From: Aestuariibaculum lutulentum
GTDB taxonomy: Bacteria > Bacteroidota > Bacteroidia > Flavobacteriales > Flavobacteriaceae
Length of the DNA stretch: 64,000 bases
Direction of reading: 5' to 3'
NCBI RefSeq assembly: GCF_032926325.1
Contig: NZ_CP136709.1
Coordinates: forward strand, 3,690,501-3,754,500
The notes under the pieces were generated by a model. The model was not told the origin of the DNA, ran no database searches, and was given only the letters and a program-made list of their open reading frames with translations. Below, one piece after another: positions 33,699-41,986 of this stretch (position 1 is the stretch's first letter; each line of letters opens with the position of its first letter). The position numbers and the translations under genes are program-made.

Positions 33699-35549
33699 TT
33701 ATTCAACAATATCTAATTCAACCTTTAAATTATCAATTATAAACTCTTGTCTTGAAGGCGTGTTTTTACCCATGTAAAAGGATAATAATTCTTCAATAGA
33801 CATATGGCTATCCAGCATAACAGGATCTAATCGGATGTCTTCACCAATAAAGTGTTTAAACTCATCCGGAGATATCTCTCCCAAACCTTTAAATCGTGTA
33901 ATTTCAGGTTTTGGCTTTAATTTTTCAATCGCATTAACACGCTCCTCGTCTGTATAGCAATAAATGGTTTCTTTTTTATTTCTTACCCTGAATAATGGGG
34001 TTTGTAATATATATAGATGTCCTTCTTTAATAACCTCAGGGAAAAACTGAAGGAAGAAGGTAATTAATAACAAACGGATGTGCATCCCATCGACATCGGC
34101 ATCGGTTGCAATTACCACGTTATTATAACGTAAATCTTCTAAAGACTCTTCTATATTTAAAGCGGCCTGTAACAGGTTGAACTCCTCGTTTTCGTATACA
34201 ATCTTTTTACTTAAACCATAACAGTTAAGCGGTTTACCTTTTAAACTGAATACCGCCTGTGTATTGACATCTCGAGATTTAGTAATACTTCCAGATGCCG
34301 AATCTCCCTCGGTAATAAAAAGCGTGGTTTCAAGATTGCGTTCGTTTTTGGTATCTCCAAAATGCACACGACAATCACGCAATTTTTTATTATGAAGACT
34401 AGCCTTTTTCGCACGGTCTTTCGCTAATTTTCTAATACCAGACAACTCCTTACGCTCACGTTCAGCCTGCAATATTTTACGCTGAAGCTTATCGGCTGCC
34501 TCTGGATTTTTATGTAGATAGTTATCTAAATAAGTTTTTACGAAGTCGTTAACATAGGTTCTTACCGTTGGCAAATCTCCTCCCATATCGGTCGATCCTA
34601 ATTTCGTTTTTGTCTGACTCTCGAATACAGGCTCCATCACCTTAATAGCAATGGCACTTACTACCGATTTTCTAATATCGGATGCGTCGTAGTTTTTACC
34701 GTAATACTCACGCACGGTTTTCACCAAAGCCTCTCTAAAAGCATTTAAGTGTGTCCCTCCCTGTGTTGTATTTTGTCCGTTAACAAACGAATGATACTCT
34801 TCGCTATACTGTGTTTTGCTGTGCGTTAAAGCAATTTCAATGTCATCGCCTCGTAAGTGGATGATAGGATACAATCTATCATCCTGATTTATATTTTCAG
34901 ATAATAAATCTTTAAGACCATGCTCACTAAAATACTTTTCTCCGTTAAAAACTATGGTTAAACCCGGATTCAGATATACATAGTTTTTAAGCATTTTAAC
35001 GATGTACTCGTTTCTAAACTTATAGTTTTTAAAAATAGTTTCATCAGGTACAAAGGATACTTTGGTTCCTTTGCGACGTGAGGTTTCATCTAAAAACTCC
35101 TGATTGGTTAACTCGCCTTTTTCAAATTCCGCTGAAGCTGATTTATTATCTCGTGTCGATTCTACTCTGAAATAAGATGACAAGGCATTTACCGCTTTGG
35201 TACCTACCCCATTTAATCCTACCGATTTTTTAAAGGCTTTGGAATCGTACTTACCTCCGGTATTCATTTTAGAAACTACATCTACAACTTTACCCAACGG
35301 AATACCTCGACCAAAATCTCTAACAATAACTTTATTGCCTTGAATAGAAATTTCAATATTCTTTCCAGCCCCCATTACAAACTCATCAATCGAGTTATCT
35401 AGAACTTCCTTAAGTAAAATGTAGATACCGTCGTCAGGAGAAGATCCGTCACCAAGTTTTCCGATATACATCCCTGGACGCATACGAATGTGCTCTTTCC
35501 AGTCTAACGAACGTATATTATCTTCGGTGTAATTGGTTTCTTCTGCCAT
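33699..35549 (-). CDS. parE: DNA topoisomerase IV subunit B
   Basis: A 616-residue GHKL ATPase subunit. The Bergerat fold is seen in KEVLDNSIDEF and VRDFGRGIPLG...KMNTGGKYD...GLNGVGTKAVNALS. The transducer and TOPRIM segments show FITEGDSASGSITKSRD and IATDADVDGMHIRLLLI (metal-binding Asp residues), then FKGLGEISPDEFKHF and the C-terminal FYMGKNTPSRQEFI. Its length of about 620 and lack of the long GyrB insertion mark it as ParE. It is the first gene of parE - ORF47 - parC. Confidence 0.96.
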   Translation of the reverse strand: MAEETNYTEDNIRSLDWKEHIRMRPGMYIGKLGDGSSPDDGIYILLKEVLDNSIDEFVMGAGKNIEISIQGNKVIVRDFGRGIPLGKVVDVVSKMNTGGKYDSKAFKKSVGLNGVGTKAVNALSSYFRVESTRDNKSASAEFEKGELTNQEFLDETSRRKGTKVSFVPDETIFKNYKFRNEYIVKMLKNYVYLNPGLTIVFNGEKYFSEHGLKDLLSENINQDDRLYPIIHLRGDDIEIALTHSKTQYSEEYHSFVNGQNTTQGGTHLNAFREALVKTVREYYGKNYDASDIRKSVVSAIAIKVMEPVFESQTKTKLGSTDMGGDLPTVRTYVNDFVKTYLDNYLHKNPEAADKLQRKILQAERERKELSGIRKLAKDRAKKASLHNKKLRDCRVHFGDTKNERNLETTLFITEGDSASGSITKSRDVNTQAVFSLKGKPLNCYGLSKKIVYENEEFNLLQAALNIEESLEDLRYNNVVIATDADVDGMHIRLLLITFFLQFFPEVIKEGHLYILQTPLFRVRNKKETIYCYTDEERVNAIEKLKPKPEITRFKGLGEISPDEFKHFIGEDIRLDPVMLDSHMSIEELLSFYMGKNTPSRQEFIIDNLKVELDIVE

Positions 35550-35671
35550 AAAATTTCCAGTAAGTTAAGTGAGATTTGATGCTAATATAATACACTCCGC
35601 GAAAAAATGAAACCTCATTTCGACAAAATAATTAACAATATTAAGGGTGTATTTTGTTAAGAACCTCGAAA

Positions 35672-36577
35672 TTAATTTTTTGATTCTTTTTTTAGGCTGA
35701 CAAATAATATCCCAATGATAACTATTAATGCTCCAAAAAATTGCAACAATGTTAATTTTTCATTTAAGAAGATGGATGCCAGAATGATTGTTGATATTGG
35801 CCCAATACCTGCAACAATCGCAAAGTTTGACGAACTGATTAACTTAATGGACATTGACACTAAAAACGACGGAATAACCGTTGCAAAAACCGCAATTAAA
35901 AATCCGTAACCGTAAACCTGCCAAGGAAAACTTAATAAATCAATTTCATTTATAAATCCATAGTGAATAAACACACATATACATGACACCAACATGGCAT
36001 ATGATGTAAACTTTACCACTCCAAATTTAGGAATTAGCCATCCGGTTCCAACCAAATACGATGCATAGGTCACGGCGCTTAAAAAAATTAAAAAACCTCC
36101 TAAATAGGTGTCGTTTCCCGAAATGGCAACCTCATCCCAAAAAGCAATAACTACCCCTATATATGTTAACAGTATCGCTCCTGTCTGCACTTTGGTTATA
36201 GGTTTCTTCAAAAAAAACTTATTAAAAAACAATACAATAGTTGGATAGATAAACAGAATAATACGCTCTAAACTTGCCTTAATATAAGTCAGTCCAACAA
36301 AATCAAAATAACTCGCTAAATAATACCCCACAAAACCAAAAAACACTACCCAACCGTAATCTTTTCGGGTCACTTCTAAAGACGTTTTTTCATTCCTGTA
36401 GATATAAATTATAATAATGTAAAAAGGGAATGAAAACAACATGCGTAACAATAGCACACTTATAGCATCAACGTTGTATTGATAAGCCAATTTTACCATT
36501 ACTGCCTTTGAAGAAAATAATATCACCGCCAGTATCCCTATTAAAACACCGTAGATAAAAGATTGTCTTGATTTCAT
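35672..36577 (-). CDS. EamA/DMT family transporter
   Basis: A 301-residue membrane protein with ten hydrophobic helices in two EamA repeats (about 5-145 and 155-295). The second repeat ends VAGIGPISTIILASIFLNEKLTLLQFFGALIVIIGILFV, a classic EamA closing segment. Members export amino acids, nucleosides or other metabolites; no substrate can be assigned. The gene is single. A TACATTTG box about 65 bases upstream is a plausible promoter. Confidence 0.92.
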   Translation of the reverse strand: MKSRQSFIYGVLIGILAVILFSSKAVMVKLAYQYNVDAISVLLLRMLFSFPFYIIIIYIYRNEKTSLEVTRKDYGWVVFFGFVGYYLASYFDFVGLTYIKASLERIILFIYPTIVLFFNKFFLKKPITKVQTGAILLTYIGVVIAFWDEVAISGNDTYLGGFLIFLSAVTYASYLVGTGWLIPKFGVVKFTSYAMLVSCICVFIHYGFINEIDLLSFPWQVYGYGFLIAVFATVIPSFLVSMSIKLISSSNFAIVAGIGPISTIILASIFLNEKLTLLQFFGALIVIIGILFVSLKKESKN

Positions 36578-36639
36578 CTGTTGATTTCTATTTGATATTA
36601 TTGTCAGATGGAATTAGCCTGTAACATTTTTACTAACTT

Positions 36640-36647
36640 CAAATGTA
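36640..36647 (-). promoter_or_regulatory. -7 promoter element TACATTTG for the EamA gene
   Basis: Exact consensus on the minus strand, 62 bases before the ATG at 36577. No good -33 box. Confidence 0.4.
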
Positions 36648-36817
36648 TTGCAAAGCTCATTTCACAGCGCGAAGGTATAACGCTATTTTAAAACAACTCT
36701 TAGATATAACAAAATATTACGATGTTCAGACAAGCAAACCTGTTGTTAGTCGAAAATTGAAAGCCTAAGTTTTACCTTTTTCATAATTTGACACATTCAC
36801 ACATATTAACCCAAAAC

Positions 36818-38104
36818 ATGAGAAAATTAGTTTTATCAATTATTACAGCAACTGTTTTAATAAGCTGCCAATCTAAATACCAAGATATTCCCGAAAGCTA
36901 TTATCCATTATTAGATAGCGCCTTAGTTAAAGCAAATAACAACGCACCCGAAATTTTAAAGGCATTAACTGATGCTCCAAAAAACCAAAAAGAAGGTATG
37001 GCGTTTTTAATAAGTTATATGCCCGAGCGCGATTTAACTACTTTAAAAGCTGACTTCCTTTTAGAAAATGCCGCATACGCCTATAAAGCTCGACAGCGTT
37101 TTCCTTGGTGCAAAACGCTGCCCGATTCTATCTTTTTCAATGATGTTTTACCATATACCAATGTTGCCGAAACCCGTGACCCTTGGCGAAAAGACTTTTA
37201 CGAACGTTTTTCAAAATATGTGGAATACGAAACCAATTTAAAGGATGCTATTTTCGCCATTGCCAAACCTATTAATAAAGAGGTTAATGTTGAATACAAC
37301 ATAAAACGATCGATTGTTGATTCCAGTCCAAAAGAAGCCATGTCTGAAAATATGGCCACTTGTACTGGATTATCTATAATATTAACAGATGCTTTTCGTT
37401 CCGTTGGTATTCCTTCCCGATTAGCAGGAACAGCCATGTGGACCAACATGAAAGGCAACCACACCTGGTGTGAAGTCTGGATTGATAACGAATGGAAATT
37501 TATAGAATACTACCCTGACGATTTAAACAAATCCTGGTTTTTAGCGGATGCCGGTAAAGCAGACCCCAACAACCCACTACACTGGATTTACGCGGTATCC
37601 TACAAACCCACAGGGCAATATTATTACGCAGGCAGAGCTGCAAAATTCCTATTGAAAACTTTAGACACAACCCTTTTAAACCCTAAAACCTTGAAAAGTT
37701 TAAAAGAATGGAAAAGAAAAGCTGACGAAAACAACGAAAAGCCTTATATACATGGCGTAAATGTTACCCAACGTTATATTGATCTTTACAAAGAATCTAT
37801 AGAGAATTCAAAACTTGCAGACGATGAACTTATAGCAAATTTTGTTGTTTTTAAAAATGAGAATACTTCACAAAGCGACTCTCGTTTAGATTGCAGAGTT
37901 GATGTTTACTTAGATGATAAAATTATTGATTTTGGCTACTCGCCTCGTCCAACCGACGACATGAATAAATTCTTAAAAATTAAACTAAAAAAAGACACAG
38001 ACTATAAAATTGTGGTAAGCAATATTAAGAACAATATTAAACAAAGCTTCTCCATAAAAACAGACGAAAAGCTAAATGAAGAATTTAAATTGATTTTAGA
38101 ATAA
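36818..38104 (+). CDS. Lipoprotein with an intact transglutaminase-like catalytic domain
   Basis: From the ATG at 36818 the protein is 428 residues and opens with a lipobox ending at Cys17 (VLISC); the longer frame would start at a TTG. The transglutaminase-like core has Cys182 (MATCTGLSIIL), His215 (GNHTWCEVWI) and an Asp around 234 (YYPDDLNKSWF), so a Cys-His-Asp triad is present. A helical domain precedes it and a C-terminal beta-domain follows. It is followed after 21 bases by the PNGase F gene. Substrate unknown: cysteine peptidase or amidase activity is more likely than cross-linking. Eukaryotic PNGases share this fold, so a glycopeptide substrate is conceivable. Confidence 0.85.
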   Translation: MRKLVLSIITATVLISCQSKYQDIPESYYPLLDSALVKANNNAPEILKALTDAPKNQKEGMAFLISYMPERDLTTLKADFLLENAAYAYKARQRFPWCKTLPDSIFFNDVLPYTNVAETRDPWRKDFYERFSKYVEYETNLKDAIFAIAKPINKEVNVEYNIKRSIVDSSPKEAMSENMATCTGLSIILTDAFRSVGIPSRLAGTAMWTNMKGNHTWCEVWIDNEWKFIEYYPDDLNKSWFLADAGKADPNNPLHWIYAVSYKPTGQYYYAGRAAKFLLKTLDTTLLNPKTLKSLKEWKRKADENNEKPYIHGVNVTQRYIDLYKESIENSKLADDELIANFVVFKNENTSQSDSRLDCRVDVYLDDKIIDFGYSPRPTDDMNKFLKIKLKKDTDYKIVVSNIKNNIKQSFSIKTDEKLNEEFKLILE

Positions 38105-38125
38105 CGTCAAAAATCCTTTTACCTC

Positions 38126-40033
38126 ATGAAATACTCCATACTAGGCTTTTTATTTCTGTTTATAGCGTGTAACAAAACACCGAAAAAGGAAAGCATTCAT
38201 GTTATTGCACACAACAAAACTGCAATAATCACCAATCCCAAAGAAGGTGTTAATACATTTACCGAATGGGCCTCATTTCCATCAAAATCTGAAGCCATTA
38301 GGAAAGTGACCATGTATCTAACACTGGCTTACCCAGAGCACATGAAAATAGCGCATTGGGATTATATGGATCGGGTGAAAATTATCTGTAAAGATGAAAA
38401 CAATAACGAGCGTGAATTTGAAATCGGACGTATGCTTACCCCTTACGGAAGCAGTTTTAACGAAGGCTGGAACTATACCTGGAAAACCGACGTTACCGAC
38501 TTTGCTCCCTTTTTACGCGATAGTATTCAGGTGGCTTATGTCCATTCTGGATACGAATCGCCTGAAACTGGCTGGGATTTAACCATTGGCTTTAAAATAG
38601 ATTTTGGTCCGGCAGTTGCCGATTTTGTTTCCGTTAAAGAGATGTGGCAAGGTAATTTTGAATACGGCAACCCAGAAAATGATATTGAAAATAGCTTAAA
38701 ACCGATAACTATTAAAAAACAAAATGATGCCGATTTTGGACGTTTCAGAATTCAGCATACAGGACACGGCATGGATCGCCCGAGTGGTTGCAGTGAATTT
38801 TGCAGCCGATGGCGCGAATTAACTTTTGATAACAAAACAATTGACAAGCGCGATTTATGGAAAGAATGTAGCGACAATCCGTTATACCCGCAAGGCGGCA
38901 CATGGATTTACGACCGCGCCGACTGGTGTCCGGGCGATTTACAACTTCCTGATATTATAGATATGCCTTTAACTAAAAGCAGTCATGTGTTAGACTTAAA
39001 TATGATGCCTTTTTCAGCTAATAATATCAACCAGCCCAAAGAACAAATCACCTCGTATTTCTTTCAATACAAAACACCAAATCATACTAACGATGTTGAA
39101 ATTGAAGACATCATAGCACCAAACAGCGATGAAGCTTTCAATAGAGAAAATCCGAAAGGTTTTCAACCCAAAATTAAAATCAGAAACTTAGGAAAAGCAC
39201 CTTTAACATCGGTTACAATCTCTTATAAAACGGAAGGTTTTGAAGAAAAAAGCTCCGACTGGGTTGGCCATCTTCCTTTTTACAAATCTACAGTGATAAC
39301 GATTCCTAATCATATCGAATACAAATCAGGTCTTAATCATTTTACTGTTACACTAACAAATCCAAACGGCAAAAAAGATGAATGGACTGGAGACAACACA
39401 TTAACTTCAGAATTTGATGACATCCCAACCCTGCCTACCAATCTAGTTGTAGACTTTTTAACCAATAACAATCCAGGAGAAAACCACCTTACTATTGTAA
39501 ACGAAAACAATACTATTGTTTTTGAAAAAGCACCTAATAATCTTGAACCTGCAACGCAGTATTACGATACTTTAAATTTAGCTGAAGGCAAATACAGATT
39601 AAAACTAACCGATACGGTTGGTGACGGTTTAGAGTTCTGGTATAATAGAAAAGCTGGCTTTGGAAGACTTCAACTAAAGGATATAAATCACAATATATTA
39701 CATGCTTTTGAAAACGATTTTGGCTACGAGCAGAACTACACCTTCAGAGTTAGCAAATCTGCCAAAACAGATTTAAACACACTAAAATATTCTGTAACCA
39801 TCTATCCACGTATGACAAAAGATAGTTTGAGTATTTTCACAACAGCCAATAAAGCATGTAAACTAAAAGTGCGATTAACCAAAGATGGCGTTTTTATAGA
39901 AGAACATGATTTTGACAATACAAAAGATTCCAAAACAGATTTAGACGTTAGCCATTTAGAAGAAGGAAGGTATGTTATGGAAATTTATATGGATGGAAAA
40001 CATTTAATGAATCGTCGTTTCAATAAAATTTAG
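38126..40033 (+). CDS. PNGase F-like lipoprotein (peptide-N4-(N-acetyl-beta-glucosaminyl)asparagine amidase)
   Basis: A 635-residue lipoprotein (lipobox Cys15, LFIAC). Residues about 35-300 match the two eight-stranded jelly-rolls of PNGase F: DYMDRVKI with Asp82 in the place of the catalytic Asp60, EIGRMLTPYG, TDVTDF, PSGCSEFC with Glu224 in the place of Glu206, then NPLYPQGGTWIYDRADWCPG. The second glutamate site (Glu118) appears to be Asp151 (TGWDLTIGF). C-terminal beta-domains (about 330-635) are extra. The enzyme should release N-glycans from glycoproteins at the cell surface or in the periplasm. It is paired with the transglutaminase-like lipoprotein; no glycosidases or SusCD genes adjoin. 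Confidence 0.9.
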   Translation: MKYSILGFLFLFIACNKTPKKESIHVIAHNKTAIITNPKEGVNTFTEWASFPSKSEAIRKVTMYLTLAYPEHMKIAHWDYMDRVKIICKDENNNEREFEIGRMLTPYGSSFNEGWNYTWKTDVTDFAPFLRDSIQVAYVHSGYESPETGWDLTIGFKIDFGPAVADFVSVKEMWQGNFEYGNPENDIENSLKPITIKKQNDADFGRFRIQHTGHGMDRPSGCSEFCSRWRELTFDNKTIDKRDLWKECSDNPLYPQGGTWIYDRADWCPGDLQLPDIIDMPLTKSSHVLDLNMMPFSANNINQPKEQITSYFFQYKTPNHTNDVEIEDIIAPNSDEAFNRENPKGFQPKIKIRNLGKAPLTSVTISYKTEGFEEKSSDWVGHLPFYKSTVITIPNHIEYKSGLNHFTVTLTNPNGKKDEWTGDNTLTSEFDDIPTLPTNLVVDFLTNNNPGENHLTIVNENNTIVFEKAPNNLEPATQYYDTLNLAEGKYRLKLTDTVGDGLEFWYNRKAGFGRLQLKDINHNILHAFENDFGYEQNYTFRVSKSAKTDLNTLKYSVTIYPRMTKDSLSIFTTANKACKLKVRLTKDGVFIEEHDFDNTKDSKTDLDVSHLEEGRYVMEIYMDGKHLMNRRFNKI

Positions 40034-40055
40034 ATCCTTATTCTTTTTAAATAAA

Positions 40056-40088
40056 AAAATCCTGTATTGAAGACCAATACAGGATTTT
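40056..40088. terminator. Bidirectional terminator between the PNGase gene and ychF
   Basis: Stem AAAATCCTGTATTG / CAATACAGGATTTT (14 bp) with a 5-base loop. The minus strand has the longer T tract (TTTTTTTATTT). Confidence 0.88.
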
Positions 40089-40114
40089 ATAATATATGAT
40101 TTAATATTTTTCTA

Positions 40115-41209
40115 TTAAACGTTGAATAAGAAGTGCATTACATCACCATCTTTAACAATGTAATTCTTTCCTTCAACACGCATTTTTCCAGCTTCCTTAA
40201 TTTTACTTTCGCTACCGTAAGTTACATAATCATCATAACCAATTACCTCAGCTCTAATAAAACCTTTTTCAAAATCTGAGTGGATTACTCCAGCTGCCTG
40301 AGGTGCTGTAGCCCCAATATTTACGGTCCATGCACGCACTTCCTTTACACCTGCCGTAAAATACGTTTGCTGATTTAATAATTTATAAGCCGCACGAATT
40401 AGCTTTGAAGACCCTGGTTCTTCTAACCCGATATCAGCTAAGAACATCTGACGCTCTTCGTAATCCTCCAGTTCATTAATGTCTGCTTCTGTTCCAACGG
40501 CAAGCACTAAAACTTCAGCTTTTTCATCTTTTACCGCTTCACGAACCTTTTCAACGTATTCATTTCCTGAAACCGCAGAACCTTCATCTACATTACAAAC
40601 GTACATTACCGGTTTTTCTGTAATAAACTGCGCTGGTTTAACGAAATCTTCGTAATCATCTTCGCTAAATTCTAAAGCTCTTACTGAAGTTCCAGCTTCT
40701 AAAGCAGCTTTAATTTGTAATAAAACCGCCTCTTCTTTTTGAGCTTCCTTATTACCAGTTTTAGCAGCACGCTTCACTTTATCTAATTTCTTATCAACAG
40801 TCTCAAGGTCTTTCAACTGTAACTCCATATCGATAGTTTCTTTATCGCGAATAGGGTTTACATTACCATCAACGTGAACGATATTCTCGTTATCAAAACA
40901 ACGTAACACATGTAAAATAGCATCTGTTTCTCTAATGTTCGCAAGGAATTGATTTCCTAAACCTTCACCTTTACTTGCTCCTTTTACTAATCCTGCAATA
41001 TCTACAATTTCTACAGTTGCAGGTAATACACGCTCTGGCTTAACTAAAGATTCTAATTTTTCCAAACGTGGATCTGGTACGTTTACCACCCCAATATTAG
41101 GCTCGATAGTACAGAACGGGAAGTTCGCACTTTGTGCTTTTGCATTAGACAAACAATTGAATAAAGTTGATTTCCCTACGTTTGGTAATCCTACAATACC
41201 TGCTTTCAT
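40115..41209 (-). CDS. ychF: Redox-regulated Obg-like ATPase YchF
   Basis: A 364-residue protein of the TRAFAC/Obg class with ATP preference. P-loop GLPNVGKSTLFNCLS (about 6-20), switch DIAGLVKGASKGEGLGNQFL, an NVDEG element in place of NKxD (ATP specificity), a coiled-coil arm, and a C-terminal TGS domain (QTYFTAGVKEVRAWTV ... HSDFEKGFIRAEVI). It associates with ribosomes and has roles in stress and oxidative response. It is a single gene with a TACATTTG promoter candidate. Confidence 0.97.
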   Translation of the reverse strand: MKAGIVGLPNVGKSTLFNCLSNAKAQSANFPFCTIEPNIGVVNVPDPRLEKLESLVKPERVLPATVEIVDIAGLVKGASKGEGLGNQFLANIRETDAILHVLRCFDNENIVHVDGNVNPIRDKETIDMELQLKDLETVDKKLDKVKRAAKTGNKEAQKEEAVLLQIKAALEAGTSVRALEFSEDDYEDFVKPAQFITEKPVMYVCNVDEGSAVSGNEYVEKVREAVKDEKAEVLVLAVGTEADINELEDYEERQMFLADIGLEEPGSSKLIRAAYKLLNQQTYFTAGVKEVRAWTVNIGATAPQAAGVIHSDFEKGFIRAEVIGYDDYVTYGSESKIKEAGKMRVEGKNYIVKDGDVMHFLFNV

Positions 41210-41262
41210 GTATTTAAATATTAGATAAAATATTAAGACTTAGGTCTTCGTTTTTGCGAGTG

Positions 41263-41270
41263 CAAATGTA
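41263..41270 (-). promoter_or_regulatory. -7 promoter element TACATTTG for ychF
   Basis: Exact consensus followed by CA, 53 bases before the ychF ATG, leaving a leader of about 48 bases that contains a small AAGAC/GTCTT hairpin. Confidence 0.5.
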
Positions 41271-41323
41271 GTTAATTCTTCAATTATTTTAAGAATATCG
41301 ACGCAATATCTACAAAATTAAAA

Positions 41324-41824
41324 CTAAAGGAATAACAAGATAAAAGTTAACACCATTCCAAAAACGGTAAAATACATACCTTTTCTAAAAATATGTGTTT
41401 TAGGCATAAACATCCAAAATGATGATATTGCGAAGAATAACAACGATACCCCGAAGAAAATATTCAAATAAAACAATGGATCTTTCGACTTCGCCTTATG
41501 AAGCTTAGTCATTTTATTTAAAACTAATGGAAGTTCTTTTTGAATGAATTTAGCCTCTCCTGTTGCTTTGTTATATTCCCCATTATTAAAGAACAAAACA
41601 TCGCCTTCCTCTTTGGCTACTTTAAAATCCCTGATTTTTAATTCCCGCCCTAGTTGATTAGTTGGTAAATTAGGCTGTAGTTGTTTTTCAACTTCAGATT
41701 CAATCTTTAAAAAATCTGAATCTCTAAAAATTAACACCACACCACTTAAGGCGTAAACGGTCATGATTCCTATTAAAAAGAATCCTAAATAGCGATGTAT
41801 AATTCGCATGTATTTGTTAGTCAT
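41324..41824 (-). CDS. Short PepSY-associated membrane protein
   Basis: A 166-residue protein. An N-terminal transmembrane helix starts with the PepSY-TM motif (MRIIHRYLGFFLIGIMTVYALSGVVLIFRD), then comes a small extracytoplasmic domain (about 40-105) and two more helices (about 115-165). Related PepSY-TM proteins work as ferric-siderophore reductases or uptake helpers. This short form has the conserved HRYLG...SG start only. It is divergent from a TonB-dependent receptor gene, which supports a link with metal or siderophore uptake. Confidence 0.82.
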   Translation of the reverse strand: MTNKYMRIIHRYLGFFLIGIMTVYALSGVVLIFRDSDFLKIESEVEKQLQPNLPTNQLGRELKIRDFKVAKEEGDVLFFNNGEYNKATGEAKFIQKELPLVLNKMTKLHKAKSKDPLFYLNIFFGVSLLFFAISSFWMFMPKTHIFRKGMYFTVFGMVLTFILLFL

Positions 41825-41986
41825 CGGTTTGTTTTTAAGCCCTAAGACATCTTAAAAACAATATGGTTTAAATTCTGATTATGTTAAATAAATCTAAAAA
41901 ACCTCCTTTTACAAGGAATTTCAAGAGCACACAATTCTATTAACTTTTTGATTATCTTTATATTACTAACCAATCCATTGTTTTAT

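Noticed and set aside
41948..41986. Upstream TTG extension of the TonB receptor
   Set aside because: The ATG at 41987 gives a proper signal peptide at once; the extension adds a second hydrophobic leader.
41825..41986. A Fur box between the PepSY and TonB receptor genes
   Set aside because: The gap is AT-rich, but I found no convincing GATAATGATAATCATTATC-like inverted repeat.
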